DNA of 64,000 nucleotides from Rhizobiaceae bacterium (GCA_017640615.1 JAEPQK010000002.1:744001-808000); one strand, 5' to 3'; positions 7,616 through 16,776 are shown, counted from the first letter of the stretch. A program made the numbers and translations. Notes: generated from the letters alone by a model not told the origin.

Positions 7616-10171
7616 ATGCTCTATTTTTCGCGCTGGCAGTCGATACTCATCTGGCTCTGTGTGCTTGTTGGCATCGCCTTCGCGGTGCCCAACCTGTTGC
7701 CGCAATCGACGCGCGATGCGCTGCCGGACTGGTCGCCGAAGCAGCCGCTGACGCTTGGCCTCGATCTGCGGGGGGGCTCGCACATCCTGCTTCAGATCGA
7801 CCGCGACAGCCTGCTTGAGGACCGCCTGGACACGGTGCGCGACGATGTGCGCACTCTGCTGCGCGACGCCCGCATCGGCTATACCGGCCTTTCGGCAAGC
7901 GGCACCTCCGTGCAGGTGCGCGTGCGCGACGCGGGCGACATCGAAGCCGCGAAAGAGGCGCTGACCGGTATGGTCGAGCCGATCTCGACCGGCGTGTTCG
8001 GCGCGGGCGTAATCACCGAGCTTGAATTCACCGAGCCGGAACCGGGCCTGTTTCGCTATACGCTGACCGGCGAGGGCATCAACTACCGAGTGGTGTCGGC
8101 GGTCAGCCAGTCGATCGAGGTCGTCAGCCGGCGCGTCAATGAGCTTGGCACCACCGAGCCGATCATTCAGCGCCAGGGCGACGACCGTATTCTGGTGCAG
8201 GTGCCGGGCCTTGATGACCCGCAGCGCCTGAAGGACATTCTTGGGCAGACCGCCAAGCTGACCTTCCGCTTCGTCGACCAGACCATGTCGGCCGAGGATG
8301 CACTGCAGGGCAGGCCGCCGGCAGGCACGGAGATCCTCTATTCGCCTGACGATCCGCCGATCCCTTATCTGATCGAAACACGGGTCATCGTATCGGGTGA
8401 AAACCTTGTCGATGCGCAGGCGACTTTCGATTCACGCACCAACGAGCCGGTCGTTTCGTTCCGCTTCGACAATCAGGGCGCAACCCGCTTCGGCCAGGCG
8501 ACGCAGCAGAATGTCGGTCGTCTGTTCGCCATCGTGCTCGACGAGGAGGTGATTTCGGCACCGCAAATCCGCGAGCCAATCCTCGGCGGCACAGGCCAGA
8601 TTTCGGGCAATTTCACGGTTCAGAGCGCCAACGACCTTGCAGTGCTGCTGCGCGCAGGCGCGCTGCCGGCGGATCTGACCATCGTCGAAGAGCGCACGGT
8701 TGGCCCAAGCCTTGGCGCGGACTCCATCGCAGCCGGCGAATTTGCTGCGATCATCGCCTCGATCGGCGTCGTCGTCTTCATGGTGCTTGCCTATGGCACG
8801 CTGGGCATCATCGCCAATATCGCGCTGGCCGCCAACGTTGCGATCATCATTGGCGTTCTGTCCGGCCTTGGGGCAACGCTCACGCTTCCAGGCATTGCCG
8901 GTATCGTGCTCACCATCGGTATGGCGGTGGACTCCAACGTCATCATCTTCGAGCGCGTGCGAGAGGAACGGGCGAACGGCCGCTCGCTGGTGCAGTCGCT
9001 GGATGCCGGTTTCCGCAATGCGATGTCGACCATCATCGACGCCAATGTGACCACCTTCATCGCAGCCGCGATCATGTTCTATCTGGGCTCCGGCCCGATC
9101 CGCGGCTTCGCCGTCACGCTGGCGATCGGTATCGTCACGACCGTCTTTACCGCATTCCTGCTGACCCGCTGGCTGATCGCGGTCTGGCTGCGCCGCACCA
9201 AGCCGACCGAGCTGCCGCGCAGCTACGTCAAATTCGTGCCGGACGACACCAAGATCAGGTTCATGCGCTACCGCAACATGGCCTTCACGGTGTCGGCTGC
9301 GCTGTCGATTCTTGCTGCTGCGCTGTTTTTCACCGTGCAAATGAACATGGGCATCGATTTCCGGGGCGGCTCGCTGATCGAGGTACAGGCCAAACAGGAA
9401 AGCGCCGATATCGGCGATGTGCGTTCGCGGCTCGAACAGCTCAATCTCGGCGAAGTGCAGGTGCAGGAATTCGGCAGCCCGCAGGACCTTCTGATCCGTA
9501 TCGGCGCGCAGGATGGTGGCGATTCAGCCGAGCAGTCGGCCCTTCGCCTGGTACAGAACGAGCTGGAAGACGATTACGAGTTCCGCCGCGTCGAAGTGGT
9601 CGGGCCGACGATTTCGGCCGAGCTGGCGCAGGCTGGCACCATTGCCGTTATCGCGGCGTTGTTTGCCATGCTGGTCTATATCTGGCTCAGATTCGAGTGG
9701 CAGTTCGCGGTCGGCGCGATTGTTGCGACGCTGCACGATGTGGTGCTGGTGATCGGATTCTATGTCGTCAGTGGGCTTGAATTCAATCTCAGCAGTATCG
9801 CGGCGGTGCTGACCGTGGTCGGTTATTCGATCAACGATACCGTTGTGGTTTACGACCGCATTCGTGAAAATCTACGCAAATTCAAGAAGATGGCGCTTCC
9901 AGACCTGATTGACCTCACCGTCAACCAGACGCTGTCGCGCACCACGCTCACAGGTGCGACCACATTGGTTGCACTTACGGCACTTTGGTATTTCGGCGGA
10001 GAGGTGATCGCCTCCTTCACGCTCGCGATGATCGTTGGCGTGGTGATCGGCACCTATTCGTCCATCTTCATCGCCGGTCCGTTGCTGATCCTCTTCAAGC
10101 TTCGGCCGGAGAGCTTCCAGGCCGACATCGAGCACAAGCCGGGCGCGCCGACCGAGGCGTCCGGGGCCTGA
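7616..10171 (+). CDS. secDF: fused protein translocase SecDF
   Basis: This proton-driven membrane protein pulls secreted polypeptides through SecYEG. SecD occupies roughly residues 1-530 and SecF 550-840 in a single 851-aa chain. SecD motifs include LGLDLRGGSHILLQID near residue 45, the P1 periplasmic domain, and GMAVDSNVIIFERVREE in helix 4. SecF motifs include MGIDFRGGSLIEVQ and VGYSINDTVVVYDRIREN. Twelve hydrophobic segments are expected. Fusion of secD and secF is known in several alphaproteobacteria. It directly follows yajC and precedes the NDUFAF3/NDUFAF6-like pair. Confidence 0.96.
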   Translation: MLYFSRWQSILIWLCVLVGIAFAVPNLLPQSTRDALPDWSPKQPLTLGLDLRGGSHILLQIDRDSLLEDRLDTVRDDVRTLLRDARIGYTGLSASGTSVQVRVRDAGDIEAAKEALTGMVEPISTGVFGAGVITELEFTEPEPGLFRYTLTGEGINYRVVSAVSQSIEVVSRRVNELGTTEPIIQRQGDDRILVQVPGLDDPQRLKDILGQTAKLTFRFVDQTMSAEDALQGRPPAGTEILYSPDDPPIPYLIETRVIVSGENLVDAQATFDSRTNEPVVSFRFDNQGATRFGQATQQNVGRLFAIVLDEEVISAPQIREPILGGTGQISGNFTVQSANDLAVLLRAGALPADLTIVEERTVGPSLGADSIAAGEFAAIIASIGVVVFMVLAYGTLGIIANIALAANVAIIIGVLSGLGATLTLPGIAGIVLTIGMAVDSNVIIFERVREERANGRSLVQSLDAGFRNAMSTIIDANVTTFIAAAIMFYLGSGPIRGFAVTLAIGIVTTVFTAFLLTRWLIAVWLRRTKPTELPRSYVKFVPDDTKIRFMRYRNMAFTVSAALSILAAALFFTVQMNMGIDFRGGSLIEVQAKQESADIGDVRSRLEQLNLGEVQVQEFGSPQDLLIRIGAQDGGDSAEQSALRLVQNELEDDYEFRRVEVVGPTISAELAQAGTIAVIAALFAMLVYIWLRFEWQFAVGAIVATLHDVVLVIGFYVVSGLEFNLSSIAAVLTVVGYSINDTVVVYDRIRENLRKFKKMALPDLIDLTVNQTLSRTTLTGATTLVALTALWYFGGEVIASFTLAMIVGVVIGTYSSIFIAGPLLILFKLRPESFQADIEHKPGAPTEASGA

Positions 10172-10180
10172 TCGGCCACG

Positions 10181-10570
10181 ATGGGCGCCGGCATCCAGAT
10201 ACGCGAGGCGCATTTTCCGGGGCGCGCGCCGATTGATGCCTATGGCAATGGCGGTTTCCGCTTTGCCGACATGTCGCATCGCGGATCGCTTTTGTGCCTG
10301 CCATCCGGCATCCATGGCTGGGATGCGCTGTCCGCCGACGACCTGACGCCGGCGCATTTCGCGAAAGTCATCGACGAGGCGGCGGAAATCGGCATTCTGC
10401 TGATCGGAGCGGGCACCGAGATATTGCGTCTGCCCAAGGCGCTGCGAGAGGCTCTTTCCGAGGCGGGCATTGCCGCCGACACCATGTCGACGGGTGCTGC
10501 CGTGCGCACCTACAATGTGCTTCTGGCGGAAGACCGCGCGGTCGCGGCGGCTCTCATCGCCGTCGATTGA
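10181..10570 (+). CDS. Mth938/NDUFAF3-like domain protein
   Basis: This small protein (129 aa) has a single Mth938-like domain (DUF498). The C-terminal stretch TGAAVRTYNVLL with a final GAALI-like motif resembles human NDUFAF3, an assembly factor of respiratory complex I. No catalytic residues are evident. It lies nine bases after secDF and directly abuts the next gene, an NDUFAF6-like protein. I infer a role in assembling the membrane arm of NADH dehydrogenase. This has not been shown for the bacterial protein. Confidence 0.85.
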   Translation: MGAGIQIREAHFPGRAPIDAYGNGGFRFADMSHRGSLLCLPSGIHGWDALSADDLTPAHFAKVIDEAAEIGILLIGAGTEILRLPKALREALSEAGIAADTMSTGAAVRTYNVLLAEDRAVAAALIAVD

Positions 10571-11404
10571 ATGGCAAGCGCTCACCAAGCAGGGCAATCG
10601 CTGCGCGAACTCGACCGCGAGCGCTATCTGACCACGCTTTATGCGCCGGCCGACAAACGCGCCGCGCTGACCGCGCTTTATCTGTTCAACGCCGAAATCG
10701 CAGCCATTCGCGACAAGGTCAAAGAACCGATGGCGGGCGAGATCCGGCTTCAATGGTGGCGCGACGCGCTGGCCGCCGGGGCGGAGACGGGCAATCCGCT
10801 TGCCGACGATCTGATCGCAGCTATCAAGGCCCACCACCTGCCCATTGCAGCTTTCGACCGTATGCTAGAAGCGCGGATTTTCGACCTTTACGATGACCCG
10901 ATGCCGGACCGCGCGACGCTGGAAGGCTATTGCGGGGAAACGGCATCAACCCTCGTCCAGCTTGCCGCGATGACCCTCGAGGCGGAGGCCGCGCAAAACT
11001 GGGCGGACGCCGCCGGACATGCCGGCTGTGCGATGGCAATGACCGGACTACTGCGTCTGCTGCCAATCCACCGGGCCCGTGGTCAATGTTATGTGCCGGC
11101 CGAAGTGCTTGCCTCGGCTGGAACTACCAATGACGCCTTCGTCGCGGGCGATGATACCGAAGCAGCGGGAAGGGCGGTCGCAGCTATGGGCGCATTGGCC
11201 CGCGAACACTTCAACAAATTCGTCAGCCACGCCAAGAATTTGCCGCCCGAACTGCGGCCTGCGTTCCTGCCCGCGGCCCCCGTTCCGGCGCACTTGAAGG
11301 CCATTCTCGCTCACCCGGTGAAGGCGCTCGAAGCGTCGCGCGGCTCATCCGGTATGCGCGCCCAATTCGCGATCATGCACAGGGCAGCGCGCGGCTGGCG
11401 CTGA
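10571..11404 (+). CDS. squalene/phytoene synthase-fold protein, NDUFAF6-like
   Basis: This 277-residue all-alpha protein has the isoprenoid-synthase fold but not the two Asp-rich motifs of true phytoene or squalene synthases. The first site reads FNAEIAAIRD, and the second region reads TGLLRLLPIHRARGQCYVP without the DxxED signature. The latter resembles human NDUFAF6 (C8orf38), a complex I assembly factor. It starts on the base after the stop of the Mth938-like gene. I therefore doubt annotation as a carotenoid enzyme. Function is inferred from homology and the neighbouring NDUFAF3-like gene. Confidence 0.85.
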   Translation: MASAHQAGQSLRELDRERYLTTLYAPADKRAALTALYLFNAEIAAIRDKVKEPMAGEIRLQWWRDALAAGAETGNPLADDLIAAIKAHHLPIAAFDRMLEARIFDLYDDPMPDRATLEGYCGETASTLVQLAAMTLEAEAAQNWADAAGHAGCAMAMTGLLRLLPIHRARGQCYVPAEVLASAGTTNDAFVAGDDTEAAGRAVAAMGALAREHFNKFVSHAKNLPPELRPAFLPAAPVPAHLKAILAHPVKALEASRGSSGMRAQFAIMHRAARGWR

Positions 11405-11410
11405 CATTTC

Positions 11411-11428
11411 TTTGACGTAAACGTCAAA
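11411..11428. promoter_or_regulatory. perfect palindrome, possible operator upstream of the 11478 gene
   Basis: TTTGACGT-AA-ACGTCAAA is a perfect 8+2+8 dyad, located 50 bases before the ATG at 11478 and six bases after the previous stop. The ACGT-centred dyad resembles sites of MerR-family LiuR-type regulators of acyl-CoA catabolism in proteobacteria. The link is inference. It lacks a T-run, so it is a poor terminator. Confidence 0.55.
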
Positions 11429-11477
11429 AACGAATATTCGGATAGCCGCAAAATACGGCCTGGATATCGTTTAGCAG

Positions 11478-11918
11478 ATGAGCCTGACGCTTCTCGTGAT
11501 TATGGTTGTGGTGGGCATCACGGCCATCGTTGTGGCCGTCCACGTGACCGGCGGCACGGTAACGGCCGCGCTTGAGAACGCCGACGCCGCCAAACGGCGA
11601 TTTGCCGACGATTTCTCGGATGTGGCTGTCACAGAAATCTGGCTGACGAAAGAACGCGACGCCGCGTTTCTGGCGCTGGAGGATGGCCGCACTGGGATCG
11701 TATCCGCGCTCGGCGATCGGTTTCTGACCCGCATCGTTGAAGCCGCAGACCCCGCGATGCGCGTGGAACTGGATGGCGCCATGGTGCGAATATCGATCAA
11801 CGATTTCACATGGCGCGGCGGGCCGTTCACATTTTCAAATGAGGCCGACGCGCGCGCGGTGGCGCAGCGGCTCGGCGCTGCGACAGATACAATCGAAGGA
11901 GCGAAAGCGCATGGATAG
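11478..11918 (+). CDS. small membrane-anchored protein of unknown function
   Basis: The protein has 146 residues with an N-terminal hydrophobic helix (about residues 2-24, SLTLLVIMVVVGITAIVVAV) followed by a soluble domain with no motif I recognise. Many Rhizobiales carry similar unassigned proteins. It overlaps the downstream sterol-desaturase-family gene by eight bases, so the two are probably translated together. The palindrome at 11411-11428 may control both. I cannot assign a function. Confidence 0.75.
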   Translation: MSLTLLVIMVVVGITAIVVAVHVTGGTVTAALENADAAKRRFADDFSDVAVTEIWLTKERDAAFLALEDGRTGIVSALGDRFLTRIVEAADPAMRVELDGAMVRISINDFTWRGGPFTFSNEADARAVAQRLGAATDTIEGAKAHG

Positions 11919-12870
11919 CTACGAATTTCCGGCGGTCACGCAACTCGCCATTCCGTTCTTCGTTATCGCGATCCTACTCGAGCTATGGCTGGTGCGCACT
12001 GGCCGCGCCAGGGGAGAATTCGAGACGCGCGACACGCTGACCAGCCTGATGATGGGAACGGGCAATGTCGTGGCCGGCATCTTGCTCGGCGTCGTTTCCT
12101 ACACCGCGCTGCTTTGGCTTTGGCAGTTCAGGTTCTTTGACCTCGGCCTCAGCGTGTGGGTGTTCCTGGCCGCCTTCCTGCTCGATGATCTTCGCTACTA
12201 CTGGTACCACCGCATCGCGCATCGCGTGCGCTGGGTGTGGGCGGAGCATGTGAACCATCACTCCAGCCAGCACTACAATCTCTCCACCGCGCTCCGCCAA
12301 AGCTGGACCGGGCTCTTCACCGGCATGTTCGTGCTGCAGGCGCCACTGGTGCTGCTTGGGCTTCACCCGGCGGTGATTGCCTTTGTGTTCGGCTTCAATC
12401 TCGTCTGGCAATTCTGGATCCACACCGAGACGATCGGCAAAATGTGGCGGCCGATAGAGGCGATCTTCAACACGCCTTCGCATCACCGCGTGCACCACGC
12501 GACGAACCCGCGATATCTCGACGCCAACTATGCCGGCACACTGATCATCTGGGATCGCATGTTCGGCACATTTGTCGAGGAGCTTGAGGAAGACCGACCG
12601 CGCTACGGGATCGTGAAGAACATTGGCACGTTCAACCCGGTGAAGGTGGCCTTCCACGAGTGGATCGGCATGTTCCGCGACGCATTCCGCCCCAGCCTGA
12701 CATTGCGGCAGAGGCTCGCCTATCTTTTCGCGCCGCCCGGCTGGAGCCATGACGGCTCGCGCGAAACGTCGGAAAGCCTCAAGGCGGCCTATGTGCGCCG
12801 CAACCCGCAAGAAGCCGGAAAGCCGGGGCTTCCGGATACCGGGACGGCGGGCATGACGCCAGCGGAGTAG
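11911..12870 (+). CDS. sterol desaturase / fatty acid hydroxylase family membrane protein
   Basis: This integral membrane di-iron oxygenase family member (319 aa) has three histidine boxes: HRIAH, HVNHH and HHRVHH. They sit after hydrophobic helices at the N-terminus and lie in the order found in fatty acid hydroxylases and sterol desaturases. The ATG at 11911 (MDSYEFPAV) is preceded by GAAGGAGCG. It overlaps the upstream gene by eight bases, and its stop abuts the stop of the convergent enoyl-CoA hydratase-family gene. The lipid substrate is unknown. Hopanoid, ornithine-lipid or fatty-acid hydroxylation are all possible. Confidence 0.88.
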   Translation: MDSYEFPAVTQLAIPFFVIAILLELWLVRTGRARGEFETRDTLTSLMMGTGNVVAGILLGVVSYTALLWLWQFRFFDLGLSVWVFLAAFLLDDLRYYWYHRIAHRVRWVWAEHVNHHSSQHYNLSTALRQSWTGLFTGMFVLQAPLVLLGLHPAVIAFVFGFNLVWQFWIHTETIGKMWRPIEAIFNTPSHHRVHHATNPRYLDANYAGTLIIWDRMFGTFVEELEEDRPRYGIVKNIGTFNPVKVAFHEWIGMFRDAFRPSLTLRQRLAYLFAPPGWSHDGSRETSESLKAAYVRRNPQEAGKPGLPDTGTAGMTPAE

Positions 12871-13707
12871 TTAGCCGGCCGGCTTCGCAAGGTCCGCGAA
12901 CTCGGCTTCCTGCTTGGCCATCTTGGCCTGCACAGCCGACATCAGATCGGCAGAACGCAGCATGCCGCCATTCCAGGTCGCGACATAGTCAAGCCCGTCA
13001 CTCACCGAATGGTCGCGCGCATATTGCAGGTTGCGCTTGATGCCGGCGATTGCGAGCGGCGATTTTTTTGCTATTGCCTCTGCGAGCTCGAATGCCGCTG
13101 CCAGAACCGCCTCTGGTGTTTCGTGGACAGCTGAGACCAGCCCGAAGCCATGCGCTTCCTCTGCTGAAAAGCGGCGGCCGGTGAATGCGAGCTCCGCGGC
13201 GATTGCCGGCGCGATCAGCTTCGGCAGTCTTTGCAGCGTGCCGACGTCGGCGGCCATTCCGATATGAATTTCCTCGATGGCGAAGAAGGCGTCGCTGGAC
13301 GCGATCCGCATGTCGCAGGCGGTTATCAGGTCGACGCCGGCGCCAATACAGGCGCCATGGATCGCGCAGATGACAGGGAAGGGCGCCTGTTCGATTGCGT
13401 TGAACGCATCCTGTAGGTCGAGGATCGTCTGACGCATGGCATGGGCTGCCCGGCCCGGCTCGCTGTCGAACAGCTTGCTGATGCCGGCAAATGCCTGCAA
13501 ATCCATGCCACCCGTGAAATTGCGGCCCTCGCCGGATATGACGGCGCAGCGAACGGTGCTGTCTGCGGCCAGTTCGCGCATCAGACGCGGCAGGTCGGTC
13601 CAGAAATCGGCCGACATCGCGTTGGAACGGTCGGGCCGGTTCATGACAAGATGGGCGACTGCGCCGCGCCGCTCGACCTTGAAAAAGCTGGACTGCAAAT
13701 CGGACAT
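12871..13707 (-). CDS. enoyl-CoA hydratase/isomerase family protein, dienoyl-CoA isomerase-like
   Basis: This crotonase-fold enzyme of 278 aa has an oxyanion-hole region RNFTGGMDLQ and the segment EIHIGMAADVGTLQRLPK. The Asp in MAADVGTLQRLP matches the catalytic Asp of delta(3,5)-delta(2,4)-dienoyl-CoA isomerase (ECH1), which processes unsaturated fatty acids with odd-numbered double bonds. The ATG at 13707 (MSDLQSSFFK) is chosen because the longer frame has no homologous N-terminus. The upstream gene on this strand ends 11 bases before it. Confidence 0.85.
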   Translation of the reverse strand: MSDLQSSFFKVERRGAVAHLVMNRPDRSNAMSADFWTDLPRLMRELAADSTVRCAVISGEGRNFTGGMDLQAFAGISKLFDSEPGRAAHAMRQTILDLQDAFNAIEQAPFPVICAIHGACIGAGVDLITACDMRIASSDAFFAIEEIHIGMAADVGTLQRLPKLIAPAIAAELAFTGRRFSAEEAHGFGLVSAVHETPEAVLAAAFELAEAIAKKSPLAIAGIKRNLQYARDHSVSDGLDYVATWNGGMLRSADLMSAVQAKMAKQEAEFADLAKPAG

Positions 13708-13718
13708 GCGCGCCACCG

Positions 13719-14339
13719 TCAGCTTTTCGGGTCGGGAAGGGTCATGTCCGGTGCTGGTTCGGCGTCGACCGTGACGAACATTTCCGGGTCGCCCTTCGAA
13801 TGCATCGTATCGCGCCAAACGAAGCCTGTTTCTGCATCGACCCAGTATTCGCTACGGGTCGGCGTTCCGGTGTTGTAGACCTCATAGTCGACCGCATAGT
13901 GGTTGACCGTCTTGCCGTTGAGGTCCACGCCGTATTCGCAGGTGATGTTGGTTGCCTTCTCCGCCTGGCTGACGATGCCGGCGATCACCGTTTCCATCAC
14001 CTCCTTGGGTGTGGAGTTGGCCAGCGTCCACGTCTTGCCCTGGTCCATGCTCGTGTAGACATCGCCATTTACGAACGAGAGGCTCGCGGGGTTTTTGTCG
14101 GCATCAAAATAGAGCGAGCCCTCGGCCGTCTGCAGCGAGTAGCCGCGCATCTCGTGCTCACCGAATTTGGTAACGGAGGTTCCGAACCGGTTCAGCTGCT
14201 GCTCCGGCGCGTTTTCGCCATAAGGCGCCATGATCGCGCGAACCGTGGCCTCGCACTCGGCCTGATCGGCGCTTGCGATGGCGGTTGTGATGGCCAGAAT
14301 GCCGGAAAGCGCACAGAAGCGCAGAAATGACCTGTTCAT
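13719..14339 (-). CDS. predicted periplasmic protein of unknown function
   Basis: The 206-residue protein has a clear Sec signal peptide (about residues 1-24, ending AIASADQ) and a mature domain rich in beta-type sequence. It contains two widely spaced Cys residues (AECEAT and NITCEYG) that could form a disulphide. Motifs such as SEYWVDAETGFVWR recall LolA/VioE-like lipid-binding barrels that handle outer-membrane components, but the match is too weak to name. It lies upstream of the dienoyl-CoA isomerase-like gene with 11 bases between them. Confidence 0.75.
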   Translation of the reverse strand: MNRSFLRFCALSGILAITTAIASADQAECEATVRAIMAPYGENAPEQQLNRFGTSVTKFGEHEMRGYSLQTAEGSLYFDADKNPASLSFVNGDVYTSMDQGKTWTLANSTPKEVMETVIAGIVSQAEKATNITCEYGVDLNGKTVNHYAVDYEVYNTGTPTRSEYWVDAETGFVWRDTMHSKGDPEMFVTVDAEPAPDMTLPDPKS

Positions 14340-14411
14340 TTGCGGGAGACCTCATCGTTGCGGCCCGGCAGTTTTCAGGCACGTGACGGCGAGGTCAAGC
14401 CGCTTGCGGGC

Positions 14412-15833
14412 CTATTCCGCGGCTTGTGCGGGCGCTGGCAGTTCCAGCCAATCGCGGCAGGCCTGGAGCGCGCGCCGCGTCGTGGCGCGTTTCTTGGCAA
14501 TCGCCTTGTCCTTGCCGCGGAACCGGCCTTCGAAGCCCTCAGGTTTCAGCTTCGTACCGGGGTCAAGCGGCGGGAATAGTCCGAAATTCACGTTCATGGG
14601 CTGGAAGGAACGCTTGCCGGGTTCTTCATCCGAAACCAGATGACCGCCGGTGATGTGATTAAGCAGCGCGCCAAAGGCCGTCACGACCGGTGGTATCGGC
14701 AGCGGCTTGCCGAGCCGTTCGGCGGCGGCGAAGCGCCCTGCGAGCAGGCCCATCGCCGCGCTTTCGACATAGCCCTCGCAGCCAGTGATCTGGCCGGCGA
14801 AACGCAGGCCCGGACGCGATTTCAGCTGCAGAGAGGTGTCCAGCAGCACAGGCGAATTGATGTAGGTGTTGCGGTGCAGGCCGCCAAGGCGCGCAAACTC
14901 CGCGTTCTCAAGACCCGGGATTGTCCGGAAGATGCGCACTTGCTCCGCATATTTCAGCTTCGTCTGGAAGCCGACCATGTTGTAAAGTGTGCCGAGTGCG
15001 TTGTCCTGGCGCAGCTGGACGACCGCATAGGCTTTTTCGTCCGGTTTATGCCGGTTGGTCAGCCCCATTGGCTTCATCGGACCGTGGCGCAGCGTTTCGG
15101 GTCCACGTTCGGCCATCACCTCGATCGGCAGGCAGCCGTCGAAATAGGGCGTTCCCTCCCATTCGCGGAATTCGGTCTTGTCGCCGTCAATGAGCGCCTG
15201 AACGAAAGCCTCGTACTGCGCCTTATTCATGGGGCAGTTGATGTAGTCCTTGCCGGTGCCGCCCGGCCCCACCTTGTCGTAGCGCGACTGGAACCATGCC
15301 GTGTCGAGATCGACGGTGTCGAAATGAATGATCGGCGCGATCGCGTCGAAAAAGGCGAGGGCGGTCTCGCCCGTTTCGGCAGATATCGCTTCTGCCAGCG
15401 AAGGTGCCGTCAAAGGGCCGGTGGCGATGATTGCCTGATCCCATTCTGCCGGCGGCAGACCGGTGACCTCTTCGCGTGTGATGGTGATCAGCGGATGCGC
15501 TTCCAGCCTCGCGGTCACGGCGTCTGAAAAGCCGTCGCGATCGACAGCAAGGGCGCCGCCCGCCGGCACCTGATTGGCGTCGCCACTCGCCATGATCAGC
15601 GAGTTCGCCAGTCGCATCTCGGCGTGAAGCAGGCCGACGGCATTGGTCTGTGCATCGTCGGAGCGAAACGAGTTGGAACAGACAAGCTCGGCCATTCCGC
15701 CGGTCTTGTGCGCTTCTGTGCCGCGCACCGGGCGCATTTCATGCAGAATGACGGGTACGCCCGCCTCGGCGATCTGCCAGGCGGCTTCGGAGCCCGCGAG
15801 CCCGCCGCCAATAACGTGAACCGGATTTGTCAT
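14412..15833 (-). CDS. trmFO: methylenetetrahydrofolate--tRNA-(uracil-5-)-methyltransferase TrmFO
   Basis: TrmFO is an FAD- and folate-dependent enzyme that makes 5-methyluridine at position 54 of tRNAs. The FAD-binding motif [14 protein letters not shown] follows the start, fixing the ATG at 15833 (MTNPVH). Family motifs include [34 protein letters not shown] and [20 protein letters not shown]. The length of 473 aa is standard. It is monocistronic on the minus strand. Confidence 0.96.
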   Translation of the reverse strand: MTNPVHVIGGGLAGSEAAWQIAEAGVPVILHEMRPVRGTEAHKTGGMAELVCSNSFRSDDAQTNAVGLLHAEMRLANSLIMASGDANQVPAGGALAVDRDGFSDAVTARLEAHPLITITREEVTGLPPAEWDQAIIATGPLTAPSLAEAISAETGETALAFFDAIAPIIHFDTVDLDTAWFQSRYDKVGPGGTGKDYINCPMNKAQYEAFVQALIDGDKTEFREWEGTPYFDGCLPIEVMAERGPETLRHGPMKPMGLTNRHKPDEKAYAVVQLRQDNALGTLYNMVGFQTKLKYAEQVRIFRTIPGLENAEFARLGGLHRNTYINSPVLLDTSLQLKSRPGLRFAGQITGCEGYVESAAMGLLAGRFAAAERLGKPLPIPPVVTAFGALLNHITGGHLVSDEEPGKRSFQPMNVNFGLFPPLDPGTKLKPEGFEGRFRGKDKAIAKKRATTRRALQACRDWLELPAPAQAAE

Positions 15834-15955
15834 AGCGGCATCGCTTATGCCTGCGCCGGGTGAAATGCAACCGCACTGGCAAAAGGCGTTGCAAAGGGGC
15901 AACTGTGGCCAAAATGCAATTGTCTCAACGGCACCCTGCGGCTAGGTTTCAGCCC

Positions 15956-16555
15956 ATGAAAAAGCTGCTCTCTGGTCTTCTTCTCCTGTCGGCGGGCGCC
16001 TTCGCGTCCGGCTGCGCCCCAGATTTCAAAGAGCAGAAGGCAAACGTGGTCGTGCCGCACAAATTCGTGGCGTGTTACAGCTATGGCTGCCGCAAGCGCG
16101 TTACCTATGCCATCACGCAGCAGATGAATGATCGCTTCGCGGCAATCATGTCGGAGGGCAATGGGTCGGCCGAGGCCGAAAGGCAGGCGATACGCAGGGC
16201 CGTAGCTTATTACGAAGACCTTTCCGCGGTACGCATCGGCACCAGGGACGATCCCAAATCGCCGGTTGCCGCCTCTGGGAAGCATGGTCAGATGGACTGT
16301 ATCGACGAGTCCACCAACACCAAGCATGTGCTGCTTTACCTGCAGGCGCGGCAATTGCTCGCCTATCACTCCGTCCAGCCCAATACGTCGCGCGGCATGC
16401 TGATTGACGGCCGTTATCCGCACTGGACTGCGGTTATCAAGGATACCAGCGGCAAGAAATGGGCGGTGGACAGCTGGTTTGAGCCCGGCGGCGGAATGCC
16501 TGATGTCGACCCGCTCGACTACTGGCGCACTCGCGGCGTTATGGGCGAGCGCTAG
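15956..16555 (+). CDS. lipoprotein with a possible transglutaminase-like Cys-His-Asp triad
   Basis: The ATG at 15956 gives a signal peptide with lipobox AFASGC (Cys20). The mature part has an ordered Cys115 (MDCIDEST), His156 (YPHWTAV) and Asp172 (WAVDSWFEPGG). This is the order and local sequence style of transglutaminase-like/BTLCP cysteine peptidases. Two further Cys lie in VACYSYGCRK. The total length is 199 aa. A longer in-frame start at 15860 would bury the signal peptide, so it was not used. The triad is a sequence-pattern inference. Confidence 0.8.
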   Translation: MKKLLSGLLLLSAGAFASGCAPDFKEQKANVVVPHKFVACYSYGCRKRVTYAITQQMNDRFAAIMSEGNGSAEAERQAIRRAVAYYEDLSAVRIGTRDDPKSPVAASGKHGQMDCIDESTNTKHVLLYLQARQLLAYHSVQPNTSRGMLIDGRYPHWTAVIKDTSGKKWAVDSWFEPGGGMPDVDPLDYWRTRGVMGER

Positions 16556-16642
16556 GCTCCACCCTTTCTCTAGAGCCGGTTCTGATAGGTAGCCTGTGGC
16601 GCAATGCGGCCGTGGCTGGAGCCCCGTGCATATCGGGACCAC

Positions 16643-16762
16643 AAAAAACAACACCCGCCGGGGGAGGAGGTCCGGCGGGTGTCGTTATGACGATCGGCGA
16701 TTGGGAGGAGGATAATCGCCGATCTTTTCCGCGGATTTCGGGGAGGAGGTCGAAATGCCGCG
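16643..16762 (-). ncRNA. CcsR/cuckoo-type small RNA: three CCUCCUCCC hairpins downstream of DUF1127
   Basis: On the minus strand three successive stem-loops follow the DUF1127 stop. Hairpin A spans 16730-16762 (arms cgcggatttcg and cgaaat-g-ccgcg with one bulge). Hairpin B spans 16692-16724 (perfect 11-bp arms gatcggcgatt/aatcgccgatc). Hairpin C spans 16651-16682 (perfect 11-bp arms acacccgccgg/ccggcgggtgt). In transcript sense every loop contains CCUCCUCCC. Hairpin C is followed by GUUGUUUUUUG, so it doubles as terminator. Rhodobacter CcsR and the wider cuckoo RNA family are known to be co-transcribed with a DUF1127 gene and to expose this motif in loops. The CU-rich loops could pair with Shine-Dalgarno sequences. 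Processing into separate RNAs here is inferred. Confidence 0.85.
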
Positions 16763-16776
16763 AAGCTGTGTATTCG

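Noticed and set aside
10571..11404. Carotenoid or hopanoid biosynthesis from the phytoene-synthase-fold gene
   Set aside because: The catalytic Asp motifs are missing and no crt or hpn genes are nearby; NDUFAF6-like reading fits better.
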